64,000 bases of DNA from Pelagibius sp. (GTDB taxonomy: Bacteria; Pseudomonadota; Alphaproteobacteria; Kiloniellales; Kiloniellaceae), in the NCBI GenBank assembly GCA_028280305.1, contig JANQMC010000070.1, positions 19,357 through 83,356 of the forward strand, read 5' to 3'. The notes under the pieces were generated by a model. The model had not been told where the DNA came from. It saw only the letters and a program-made list of their open reading frames with translations, and searched no databases. The position numbers were made by a program, and so were the translations under genes. This document shows, piece by piece, positions 44,909 to 52,284 of the stretch. The stretch's first letter is position 1. Every line of letters starts with the position of its first letter.

Positions 44909-45437
44909 TATCCGCTTCGATGAGACGACCGGCGCTTGGTTCGGCCGCTCCATGCCGGTCGCGAGGGGCGAGATGGAAAAACGGGTCTGGCGCTTCGACG
45001 ACCTTACCCCCTCGCCCCGGGCCTTTCTGGACTGCGCCCTGCCCGGCCATGTCCGCACGCTCTATAGCGCCCTCGGCCATGGCTCCGACGAGGAACAGCT
45101 TGAGGGCACCGCCGTCGAGCAGGCCGAGAACTATCACATCGACTTCGTAAAGGCGGCACCGGGCAACGGCGCCGCCCTGCACAGCCACGGCTCCGAGGAG
45201 ACCTTCGTCGCCCTCACCGGCAAGTGGGAGATCTTCTGGGGCGACGAAGGCAAGGGCGGCGGCGCGGTGCTGGAGCCCTTCGACGGCATCGTGGTTCCCG
45301 GCGGCGTGCTGCGCGGTTTCCGGAACATCGGCGAAGAGGAGGCGACCCTGATGGCGATCCTCGGTGCCCGCAACGCCGGCCACTGCATCTGGGCCGAAAG
45401 CCTGCAACCCGCCTTCGCCGAACAGGCCGCGGAATAG
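44892..45437 (+). CDS. Cupin-domain protein
   Basis: A 181-residue protein with one cupin barrel. Motif 1 is GNGAALHSHGSEETFVALTGKWEIFWG (His, His and Glu metal ligands), and motif 2 is PGGVLRGFRNIG, where the usual second-motif His is not evident. It could be a dioxygenase or isomerase, or only a binding protein. Its ATG overlaps the hydrolase stop by 17 bases. It is the last gene of the plus-strand operon and ends 25 bases before the left boundary of the mobile island. Confidence 0.84.
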   Translation: MRKELDIRFDETTGAWFGRSMPVARGEMEKRVWRFDDLTPSPRAFLDCALPGHVRTLYSALGHGSDEEQLEGTAVEQAENYHIDFVKAAPGNGAALHSHGSEETFVALTGKWEIFWGDEGKGGGAVLEPFDGIVVPGGVLRGFRNIGEEEATLMAILGARNAGHCIWAESLQPAFAEQAAE

Positions 45438-45462
45438 CGGATAGGAGAGACCGGGAAAACGA

Positions 45463-45481
45463 AGGAAAAAGAATGGTGCCC
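45463..45481. repeat. Left 19-bp direct repeat of the tRNA-Phe island (attL-like)
   Basis: AGGAAAAAGAATGGTGCCC, identical to 49620-49638, where it spans the 3' end of tRNA-Phe (TGGTGCCC is the complement of the GGGCACCA end) and 11 bases beyond. Flanking a block of mobile-DNA remnants, it looks like the att core of a tRNA-targeted element. Confidence 0.7.
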
Positions 45482-45664
45482 CTTGGCGAAGAGGAATCGA
45501 ACAGCCAAGGCTACAAATCATCCATAAGAGAAAAACTATCTCTCGAGGCAAGCGAGCTAAACAAGCTATTCGAGACCTTGAGCGATTGGGAGCAGCAACT
45601 TCAACACTTAGAGTCGCTAGAAACCCCAGATGCTGAGCATGAGCCAGAGGAGCCGACACCATGA
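45473..45664 (+). CDS. Small charged protein in the mobilisation operon
   Basis: A 63-residue acidic protein, probably coiled-coil (LEASELNKLFETLSDWEQQLQHLESLE). Its Shine-Dalgarno and ATG lie inside the left direct repeat, and its end overlaps the next gene by ATGA, so it appears coupled to the mobilisation genes. Base composition is lower in GC than the chromosome around it, a sign of transfer. No family recognised. Confidence 0.5.
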   Translation: MVPLGEEESNSQGYKSSIREKLSLEASELNKLFETLSDWEQQLQHLESLETPDAEHEPEEPTP

Positions 45665-46092
45665 CGGTTTCCTCACATGTTGATGCATTTGGGAAGGCTT
45701 CCGCAGCGCTGAAGAAACGTAAAAGCCCGCCGCCTGTATCGGTTCGCTTGAATTGGGAAGAATACGAGCGCTTGCGCCACGATGCGGGGGCGCTGAGCAT
45801 GGCGGCGTATATCCGCCTGAAGCTTTTCGGCGCGGGCGAGATTGGCCCGCACCGTAAAAAATACACCCGTAAGGCAACCTCCCCATCATCTGAACTTGCC
45901 ATGATCGGCCACATGCTGGGCGGTCTGGGCGAGTCTGAGATTGCCTCAAATCTGGCTGATATGGCGAGAGCGGCTCAGGCTGGCGCCCTACCTGTCTCAC
46001 CGGAACTCGAAACGGAGATTCAGGCTGCTTGTGAGGCGGTGCGGGATATGAGGGTGCGGCTGGTTTCAGCCATGGGGGTCAAAGCCCGATGA
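45661..46092 (+). CDS. MobC-like plasmid mobilisation accessory protein
   Basis: A 143-residue protein with a short RHH-like segment (VSVRLNWEEYERLRHDAGALSMAAYIRLKLFG). A GGLGESEIASNLADMARAAQAGAL helix region then follows, the pattern of MobC-type proteins that help relaxases open oriT. It overlaps the relaxase fragment by four bases, the usual mobC-mobA order. The GC and codon use differ from the host genes. Confidence 0.68.
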   Translation: MTVSSHVDAFGKASAALKKRKSPPPVSVRLNWEEYERLRHDAGALSMAAYIRLKLFGAGEIGPHRKKYTRKATSPSSELAMIGHMLGGLGESEIASNLADMARAAQAGALPVSPELETEIQAACEAVRDMRVRLVSAMGVKAR

Positions 46093-46427
46093 TCTTGAAA
46101 GGAAACCGCCGGGGTGGTGCCAAAGACTTGGCGCTGCACCTGATGAAAGAAGAAAATGATCATGTCGAGGTGCACGAACTGCGCGGCTTCGTCTCGGATA
46201 CACTCATGGGAGCTCTGAATGAGAGCTACGCCATCAGCAAGGGCACGCGCTGTAAGAAATTCATGTACTCCATGTCGGTCAACCCACCGCCGGGGGAGAA
46301 GGCGGATACGGCGGATATCCTTGATGCTATCGAAAGGTCAGAGAAAGCCCTGAAGCTGAACGGCCAGCCCCGCGCTGTTGTTTTCCACGAGAAGAACGGG
46401 CGGCGGCATGCGCATGTAGTCTGGTAG
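46089..46427 (+). pseudogene. Truncated relaxase/mobilisation nuclease (N-terminal part)
   Basis: 112 residues matching the N-terminus of MobA/VirD2-type relaxases: ILKGNRRGGAKDLALHLMKEEND and VVFHEKNGRRHAHVVW, the histidine motif that binds the catalytic metal. The frame stops right after HAHVVW, where intact relaxases continue for hundreds of residues. An IS5 fragment follows, so the gene was probably cut by insertion or deletion. The catalytic Tyr expected near the N-terminus is not obvious. Not expected to be functional. Confidence 0.75.
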
Positions 46428-46561
46428 GTGACTAGCATTGCGTGTTGACCCAAATTGGACAGCTCTAAAAACCTCTGCCCAGTGGGACGGATTGTCGCGC
46501 GAACCCGCAAAAGGGTTCACAACCGCGCTGTCCAGGTCCAGGTTCAGGGTCTGCGTGTCCG

Positions 46562-46735
46562 GAGAAGCTGGACGCAGTGGTGCCCTGGGAGATACTTCGC
46601 AAGCTGTTGGCCAAGGCACTGAAGCGTTCGGACCGGTCGAAGGGCGGCCGGCCTCCTTACGATGCGGCAGTAATGTTCAAGGTGCTGGTGCAGGAGTGGA
46701 TACATGTCCGAAGGTGTTTGGCGGGCGCCTGCTGA
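46562..46735 (+). pseudogene. IS5-family transposase fragment
   Basis: In this frame the DNA reads EKLDAVVPWEILRKLL and KALKRSDRSKGGRPPYDAAVMFKVLV, the N-terminal region of IS5-family transposases, then departs from the family and stops at 46735. Upstream, 46428-46561 holds no gene and probably includes more of the decayed element. The fragment's end overlaps the adhesin's predicted start. Confidence 0.65.
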
Positions 46736-48620
46736 TGCGGGCGCTGAGGGTGTCGCTGAGCGCGACGATACGTCTGGTGAGCTTGTCGCGACGACGGAAG
46801 CGTTAATCGGCACAGGGGGCCAGGAGAGCCTACTCGGCCAGGTAACCCAACTGGTCGGCCGTCCCGGCCCAGGCGCGACCTTGCAGGTTGTCGCGGCGCC
46901 GGGCCAGTTGCTGCAACTGGACTTCGACCCTGCGGCCGCGCAGGTCGTGCTTCAAGGCAACGACCTCATTCTCGTGTTCCCGGATGGCGGGCGCATCGTC
47001 CTAGAGGGCATGGTCGAACTGGCGCAATCGGATAGTCCGCCGGTCTTCGACATCGGCGGCGTCGAGATCGCCGGGGATTCACTGCTCGGCCGTGCCCTGA
47101 CCCTGGTGGAGCAGGAGACACTGGTGACAGCGATTCGCAGTGGCCCGGTTGACGGTGGCAGCAGTGTCTACGACGACGACCTGGGCAACCTGATCGACAT
47201 CAACATAACCTTCGATGCCCTACTGACGGTGGCCGATGTCGATACGCCGATCCTGCGGGTGACCGGCGACAATGTGGACACGGACTCTGTGGCCTTCACG
47301 GTGACGGTGGGCGGCGGCGACGTGAGCCCGGAGGCGGCCATCGGGCTGCCGTCGGGTGTTGCGGCGATCAAGGAGGATTCGGTCGACAACGTCGTCGAGT
47401 TCTCGGCGAACTCCGGCGATGCCACGGACGAACTGACGACGGTGGTGATCACCCTGCCGGGGGTCCTGGCGGATGACGTGGACAGCCTGGGTTTCGGCGC
47501 GGACGCGGCGAAGGTGTTGTCGACGTCCATCGCTGACGATGGCAGGGACACGACGATCACGATCACGTTGAACCCCAGCGTTGAAACCCTGGAGGGCAGC
47601 TTTACGCTGGACGCGCCGGTTAAGGACAGCGACGTCGATCTCTCGAACATCGAGATCACGGCCAATGCCAAGGACAGCAGCGACCCGTCTGCGACGGGCT
47701 CGGAGACGGTGACGGAGACCATCGTGGTCGACGCGGACGGCTTCGTCATTCAGGGCGACGAGGAGTACACCGAGGCCGGCTACAGCGTTTCTGGGGCGGG
47801 CGATGTGAACGGCGACGGCTTCGACGACCTGATCGTCGGCGCGCCGCGCGGTGGCGTCTCGGAGAGCGGGGAGGCCTATGTTGTCTTCGGCAAGGCCGGC
47901 GGCGGCACCGTTGATCTGGCCGATCTCGCAGCTTCCGACGAGGGCTTCGTCATTCAGGGCGACGAGGAGGGCGACCAGGCCGGCTACAGCGTTTCTGGGG
48001 CGGGCGATGTGAACGGCGACGGCTTCGACGACCTGATCGTCGGCGCGCCGCGCGAGGGCTTCTCGGAGAGCGGGGAGGCCTATGTTGTCTTCGGTGGTGC
48101 CTTCGGCGGCGATGGGACGCCGGTGACGACGACGGGCACGGCGGCGGCGGAGGTGCTGATCGGTGGTCTGGGCGACGACAGCCTGACCGGCGGCGGTGGC
48201 GCCGATGTGTTCCGCTCCGGCGCCGGCGACGACCTGCTGACCGTGGCCGATGTCGATTTTGCACGCATCGACGGCGGCACGGGCTTCGACACCCTGGCGC
48301 TGGCGGGCGCCGGCCTGCATCTCGACTTTAGTGCCATCGACAGTTCCTCAAAGGTGACGGATATTGAGGCCGTCGACCTCACCGGCAGCGGCGACAACAG
48401 CCTGGTCCTGAACGTTCAGGACCTGCTGCAGCTCTCCGATGAGACCAACGATCTCTTCGTTTTGGGCGATACAGGAGATACCGTCGAACTGACCGGAGAC
48501 TTCGCGGCGGCCGACCCCGTCGATGTCGACGGTACCATCTATAACGTCTATACCTCAACCTGGACCGAAGCCCAGCTGCTGGCGGAGACCGATGTCGATG
48601 TCACGCTCGTGGTGGTCTGA
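46704..48620 (+). CDS. FG-GAP/RTX-type secreted adhesin-like protein
   Basis: A 638-residue acidic protein. It has an N-terminal domain typical of large alphaproteobacterial type-I-secreted adhesins (VVLQGNDLILVFPDGGRIVLEGMVELAQ), then a region of beta-sandwich character. Two FG-GAP repeats carry Ca-binding DVNGDGFDDLIVGAP (about 367 and 435), followed by an RTX-like block GGLGDDSLTGGGGADVF (about 486) and a C-terminal secretion-type tail rich in Asp/Leu/Val. No classical signal peptide is present. The ATG at 46704 lies inside the IS5 fragment, so the natural start may have been lost or replaced. Confidence 0.72.
   Translation: MSEGVWRAPADAGAEGVAERDDTSGELVATTEALIGTGGQESLLGQVTQLVGRPGPGATLQVVAAPGQLLQLDFDPAAAQVVLQGNDLILVFPDGGRIVLEGMVELAQSDSPPVFDIGGVEIAGDSLLGRALTLVEQETLVTAIRSGPVDGGSSVYDDDLGNLIDINITFDALLTVADVDTPILRVTGDNVDTDSVAFTVTVGGGDVSPEAAIGLPSGVAAIKEDSVDNVVEFSANSGDATDELTTVVITLPGVLADDVDSLGFGADAAKVLSTSIADDGRDTTITITLNPSVETLEGSFTLDAPVKDSDVDLSNIEITANAKDSSDPSATGSETVTETIVVDADGFVIQGDEEYTEAGYSVSGAGDVNGDGFDDLIVGAPRGGVSESGEAYVVFGKAGGGTVDLADLAASDEGFVIQGDEEGDQAGYSVSGAGDVNGDGFDDLIVGAPREGFSESGEAYVVFGGAFGGDGTPVTTTGTAAAEVLIGGLGDDSLTGGGGADVFRSGAGDDLLTVADVDFARIDGGTGFDTLALAGAGLHLDFSAIDSSSKVTDIEAVDLTGSGDNSLVLNVQDLLQLSDETNDLFVLGDTGDTVELTGDFAAADPVDVDGTIYNVYTSTWTEAQLLAETDVDVTLVVV
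47739..48096 (+). repeat. Near-identical 204-bp tandem repeat in the adhesin gene
   Basis: The segment beginning at 47739 is repeated from 47943, exactly 204 bases (68 codons) later, and encodes the two FG-GAP units. Between GGCTTCGTCATTCAGG and TATGTTGTCTTCGG the copies differ at only a few bases, so duplication or gene conversion is recent; the repeat number may vary between strains. Confidence 0.85.
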
Positions 48621-48633
48621 AGAGGGTTTTGGT

Positions 48634-48918
48634 ATGCGGAAAGTCTTTGCGGCGCCGGCGTTGCTGGCGCTGATTCCATCACCAGCTGAAGCCATGATGA
48701 ACTTCAAAGCTAAGGTGACGGCCTATACAGCCGACGGCGACCTAATCGAGGAACAAACTCTGGACTGCCCAAACCAAGCTGTCTTTTGTCAGTTTGTCTT
48801 TGAGGTTCCTTTTGATGGTAAAGTCGGAACTGCAGCACTTACGACTAGTGAACCTTGGCCAAACGAGCTGTCTGCTAGTATGCTGACTAGTCACCTGAAT
48901 CTAAAGTTGGCCACCTAG
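48634..48918 (+). CDS. Small secreted protein, possibly truncated by an IS element
   Basis: A predicted 94-residue protein with a short signal peptide (MRKVFAAPALLALIPSPAEA) followed by MMNFKAKVTAYTADGDLIEEQTLDCPNQAVFCQFVFEVP, a beta-rich domain with two cysteines. No family recognised. The last codons (about 48901 on) run into the IS630 end, so the true C-terminus may be missing. It starts 13 bases after the adhesin stop. Confidence 0.5.
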   Translation: MRKVFAAPALLALIPSPAEAMMNFKAKVTAYTADGDLIEEQTLDCPNQAVFCQFVFEVPFDGKVGTAALTTSEPWPNELSASMLTSHLNLKLAT

Positions 48919-49360
48919 GCCTTTGTGCGTTCTCTGGCAGAATCGCTTTACGGAGGCGAGGATTTTGTCAGCGGATTTGACCCATTTGTAAGGCTTTGGG
49001 TTCTCGTTGTGGGCTTCGATGAAGGCGGTAATGTCGGCCTCCAGTTCGGCGGTGGAGCGGTGGACGCCACGTTGCAGTTGCTTACGGGTCAGCTCCGCGA
49101 ACCATCTTTCGACCTGGTTGATCCACCTGGCCGATGTTGGCGTGAAGTGGACGTGCCAATGCGGCCGGCGCGCGAGCCAGGTCTTGATCTTCGGCGTCTT
49201 ATGGGTGGCATAGTTATCCATGATCAAGTGCACGTCGGGGCCTTTCGGCATCTGCCGGTCGATCTGTTTGAGAAGGTCCAGAAACTCGCTCGCCCGGTGC
49301 CGTTTGTAGCATTTTCCGATCACCGCCCCCGTCGCGATGTCGAGCGCGGCAAAGAGCGAT
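48901..49360 (-). pseudogene. IS630-family transposase, C-terminal half only
   Basis: The minus-strand frame gives the catalytic C-terminal half of an IS630/Tc1-type DDE transposase: WGTSLFAALDIATG, LIMDNYATHKTPKIKTWL (the second Asp) and FTPTSARWINQVERWFAELTRKQLQRGVH (the final acidic residue). The N-terminal half with the HTH domains is absent; at about 49360 the DNA switches into a saccharopine-dehydrogenase fragment. The element is therefore inactive. Confidence 0.82.
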
Positions 49361-49519
49361 GTCCCCCAGATCGGCGCTGCGCACCTCAAACGGCGGGGTG
49401 CGGCGCAATTCCCGCGTGTCGATGCCGGTCACCTGAAACCCGGCATTGGTCAACATACGCGCGGTCAGCGAGCCGACCTTGCCGAGCCCCAGCACGGCGA
49501 TCTTCTAGATGGACATGAA
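49356..49519 (-). pseudogene. 5' fragment of a saccharopine-dehydrogenase paralogue
   Basis: About 53 codons nearly identical to the start of the gene at 36049-37122 (AVLGLGKVGSLTARMLTNAG and the following DTRELRRTPPFEVRSADLGD). The fourth codon, Gln in the intact gene, is TAG here. The upstream leader (49520 to about 49615) is also similar to 37123-37228. The fragment joins IS630 transposase DNA at a shared segment around 49356-49372. Confidence 0.85.
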
Positions 49520-49619
49520 AGCATTCCTCTTAACGGCAAGGAGGGAGCGAAGAAGCGACTCCACAAGCATTGAGCCCCGACCCTAGCCGGAGACGGCGGG
49601 GAAGAAAAAGCTTCAGGAG

Positions 49620-49638
49620 AGGAAAAAGAATGGTGCCC
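49620..49638. repeat. Right 19-bp direct repeat (attR-like) at tRNA-Phe 3' end
   Basis: AGGAAAAAGAATGGTGCCC, identical to 45463-45481. Its right eight bases are the 3' end of the intact tRNA-Phe gene. This is the standard geometry for a tRNA-integrating element whose insertion keeps the tRNA functional. Confidence 0.7.
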
Positions 49639-49706
49639 AGGGGCGGAATCGAACCACCGACACCATGATTTTCAGTCATGTGCTCTACCAACTGAGCTAC
49701 CTGGGC
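49631..49706 (-). tRNA. tRNA-Phe (GAA)
   Basis: A 76-base cloverleaf on the minus strand: acceptor GCCCAGG/CCTGGGC, D-arm with AGCTCAGTTGGTAGAGC, anticodon arm CATGA-CTGAAAA-TCATG giving anticodon GAA, T-arm GGTTCGATTCC and encoded CCA. All invariant positions are present. Its 3' end is the apparent insertion site of the 45.5-49.6 kb island. Confidence 0.95.
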
Positions 49707-49866
49707 ACTGTATCGTTGGTATGGGAGGGGGCCTTGGCGGCCTGGCGGCTGCGGCTCCTCCGGACGCTGCAAGACAGCGACGCAGGCTTATAGGCCCTGG
49801 GCCCGGCCCTGTCCAGCCCCAAACCCGCCGGAAATCCTCCCCGAGCCGAAAGAATCCGGCGGCTTT

Positions 49867-50835
49867 TCAGGGCGCCAGCGTCAGACGCAGGGTAAGCGGC
49901 TGTTCGTCACGCAAAACCGTGATTTCCACCACCTCGCCCGGGCGTTTCAACTGGATGGCGCTGGTCGCCTCCGCCACCTTGCGCACCGGGCGGCCGTCCA
50001 CGGCGGTGATCAGGTCGCCGACCTTCAGGCCCGCCGCCGCCCCGGCGCCGCCGGGCTGCACCCCCCAGAGCCGCAGGCCCGACCAGCGGCCCCGCTCCTC
50101 CGGCTCCAGCGGCGCCATGCCGAAGCCCGGCCGGCCGCGCCGCACCTCGCCGTAGGCCAGCAGGTCCTCCACCACACGCTGCACCAGCCCGGCGGAGACG
50201 GCGAAGTTGACGCCGATGTTGGCATCGCTTTCCTTGGTGAAGATCGCCGAGAGCAGGCCCACCAGCCGGCCCTGGGGGTCGACCAGCGCCCCGCCGGAGG
50301 CCCCGGGGTTCACCACCGCATCGGTCTGAATGAAATCCTCGATCGGGTTGAAGCCGGTGCCCGCGCGGTGCACGGCGGAGACCACGCCGCAGGTGACCGA
50401 GAGATCGAGCCCGAACTGATTGCCCACGGCACAGACCGGGTCGGCCAGCGCCGGCTCCGGCGCGTAGGGCAGCAGCGGCAGGTCGACGGCGATCTTCAGC
50501 AGCGCCAGGTCGCTGGGCCGGTCGACGCCCGCCAGTTCAGCCGAGACCTCACGCCCGTCCGGCAACCTGACTTTGATCGATTTGGCCCGGGCAACGACGT
50601 GATGGGCGGTCACCAGATAGCCGCCCTCAGCGATGGCCACCGCCGTGCCCTCCGGTGCCGCGCCCGGCGGCAGTTGGCGGCCCTGGCCGTAGCCGGGCCA
50701 GAGCGGCAGCACCGAGACCACCGAGTTCAGCACCCCGGGTTCGAAGTCCGCGGCCCTCGGGCCCGCTGGCGTGATCAGCGCGATCCCCAGCAGCGCGACT
50801 AACGCGAACGTCCGGCGGAGGATCGGCGCGGCCAC
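49867..50835 (-). CDS. HtrA-like trypsin-type serine protease with PDZ domain
   Basis: A 322-residue exported protease with a signal peptide (about residues 1-29). The catalytic triad is visible as His79 (TAHHVV), Asp109 (SDLALLK) and Ser180 (NPGASGGAL). A single PDZ domain follows (about 245-322; LRLWGVQPGGAGAAAGLKVGDLITAVDGRPV). It is smaller than DegP and has one PDZ like DegS, so it may be a periplasmic sensor or housekeeping protease. The start is GTG at 50835, with GGGGGAG upstream, just after yacG. Confidence 0.88.
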   Translation of the reverse strand: MAAPILRRTFALVALLGIALITPAGPRAADFEPGVLNSVVSVLPLWPGYGQGRQLPPGAAPEGTAVAIAEGGYLVTAHHVVARAKSIKVRLPDGREVSAELAGVDRPSDLALLKIAVDLPLLPYAPEPALADPVCAVGNQFGLDLSVTCGVVSAVHRAGTGFNPIEDFIQTDAVVNPGASGGALVDPQGRLVGLLSAIFTKESDANIGVNFAVSAGLVQRVVEDLLAYGEVRRGRPGFGMAPLEPEERGRWSGLRLWGVQPGGAGAAAGLKVGDLITAVDGRPVRKVAEATSAIQLKRPGEVVEITVLRDEQPLTLRLTLAP

Positions 50836-50838
50836 GAT

Positions 50839-51075
50839 CTACAACTCCCCCTCATCCTGCTCCGGGGCGCCTTCACCCGCCGGGGCTTCCTCGGCCGGAA
50901 TGCTGTAGTTGCCTTTCAGCCAGCGCCCCAGGTCGATATCGGCGCAGCGCTTCGAGCAGAAGGGCTGGTAGCGATGCACCGCCGGCGTCGAGCAGATCGG
51001 GCAGCGCCGCAGCCCTTTTCCTTTGCGCGGCAGGGGCACGACGCGCGCATCGCTGTCGCTGTTGTCCTCTTCCAT
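50839..51075 (-). CDS. yacG: DNA gyrase inhibitor/zinc-finger protein YacG
   Basis: A 78-residue protein with the four-cysteine zinc finger CPIC...FCSKRCADIDLGRWLKGNYSIP, which is YacG. In E. coli it binds GyrB and inhibits gyrase. The acidic ends are disordered. ATG at 51075 has GGAGG six bases upstream. It follows the RNase E/G gene and precedes the HtrA-like gene on the minus strand. Confidence 0.9.
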   Translation of the reverse strand: MEEDNSDSDARVVPLPRKGKGLRRCPICSTPAVHRYQPFCSKRCADIDLGRWLKGNYSIPAEEAPAGEGAPEQDEGEL

Positions 51076-51105
51076 AGGCGGCCTCCCTCCCAACGCCTCT
51101 CGATG

Positions 51106-52278
51106 TTAGCCTAGCACGAGGTCGTAGCTTTCCACCAAGGGGTCGGCAACCACCGCGAGCGGCGCACCGAGACGCTCAGCGACCGCTTCCAAAGCCGCCG
51201 CCTGTGCGCCTTGCAGCGCCGCCGCCACCGGCGGTGCGGCCCTGAGGCCGATCTTGGTAGCGCCGCTGCTTCTGGCTGCCGCGGCCCGGCGCAGCGCCTC
51301 GTAAGCCAGGGTCACCGGTGTTTTTTCCCAGCCCCTGCCGCCGAGGCCGCAGGGCCGGCAAAGCACCTCGTGCAGCGGCAGGCGTCCGCGGCGGCGGGTC
51401 ATTTCCAGGAGGCCAGAGGGTGAAAGGCCGAAGACCTGGCAGGGCTCGGGATCTCCGGCGACGGCCTTGCGCAAGGCCCCCGCCACCGCCTTGCGGTCTT
51501 CCGGCTTGCGCAACGCCAGGAAGTCGATGGCGATGAGCCCGGAAATGGCCCTCAGGCGCAGCTGTCGCGCTATCTCCGGCACCAGGGAGAGATTCACTTC
51601 CCGCGCCTGTACGGCGGCACCGCCGCGCCCGTCGTGCCGCCTGGCGTTGACGTCGATGGCGGTCAAGGTCTGCACCGGCTCGATCAGCAGAGAGGCACCA
51701 CCGGGAGTTTCGACAAGCGGCTGCAGCAGCGCCTCCACCTGGGTTTCGATCTCCCAGACCTCGAACAGCGGCGCCGGGTCGCTGTGCAGCGTGAAATCGT
51801 AATTGCCAACCGCGGTCTGCGCCTTCAGGCGGTTCATCAGGGCCACGTCATCGGTGACCACCGTTTCCGGCGCGGCGGCTCTCAGCAAAGTGAGCAAGGG
51901 GCCATTTTCGGCCGGCAAACGCGCCGGGGCCTTACGGCCGGTCAGACGTTCGGCCTCCTCAGGGCTGAGCTTGGCGGAGACCCGGGCGCCCTTGTCGCCG
52001 CCCGGCGCCCGCAGCACCTTCACCGGCAGCGTGGTACCTTCGGCGGGCAACGGTCCGGTCATCTCCTGCCGCGGCAGCAGCCCGGGGCGTTCCAGACCCA
52101 GTTCGACGAAGGCACCGTCAAGCCCTTTTTCGAAGCGCAGCAACCGCGCCAGGAAAAGATCACCCGCCTGGGGCGGCCCGTCGTCCCGCAGCACCAGAAG
52201 GTCGGTCAGCCGGTCGCCGGTCAGAACCGCCGCCCGCACCTCACCGGGCAGGGCGGAGACGATCAGCTTGCCCGGCAT
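51106..52278 (-). CDS. Ribonuclease E/G family protein (short RNase G type)
   Basis: Endoribonuclease that cleaves single-stranded AU-rich RNA, such as rRNA precursors. At 390 residues it is shorter than E. coli RNase G (about 490) but keeps both catalytic aspartates (AIDVNARR and IAIDFLALR) and the zinc-link cysteines (CRPCGLGG). It has an S1-like N-terminal part (LARLLRFEKGLDGAFVELGLERPGLLP). This compact form is the one found between maf and yacG in Alphaproteobacteria. Confidence 0.9.
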   Translation of the reverse strand: MPGKLIVSALPGEVRAAVLTGDRLTDLLVLRDDGPPQAGDLFLARLLRFEKGLDGAFVELGLERPGLLPRQEMTGPLPAEGTTLPVKVLRAPGGDKGARVSAKLSPEEAERLTGRKAPARLPAENGPLLTLLRAAAPETVVTDDVALMNRLKAQTAVGNYDFTLHSDPAPLFEVWEIETQVEALLQPLVETPGGASLLIEPVQTLTAIDVNARRHDGRGGAAVQAREVNLSLVPEIARQLRLRAISGLIAIDFLALRKPEDRKAVAGALRKAVAGDPEPCQVFGLSPSGLLEMTRRRGRLPLHEVLCRPCGLGGRGWEKTPVTLAYEALRRAAAARSSGATKIGLRAAPPVAAALQGAQAAALEAVAERLGAPLAVVADPLVESYDLVLG

Positions 52279-52284
52279 GCCCGA

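Noticed and set aside
47739..48096. Repeat pattern suggestive of CRISPR or minisatellite
   Set aside because: The unit is 204 bases, in frame and coding for FG-GAP domains; there are no short repeats with spacers anywhere in the window.
49214..49495. A 93-residue minus-strand ORF starting like the dehydrogenase
   Set aside because: It begins in the dehydrogenase fragment and continues out of frame through IS630 DNA; it is a junction artefact, not a gene.
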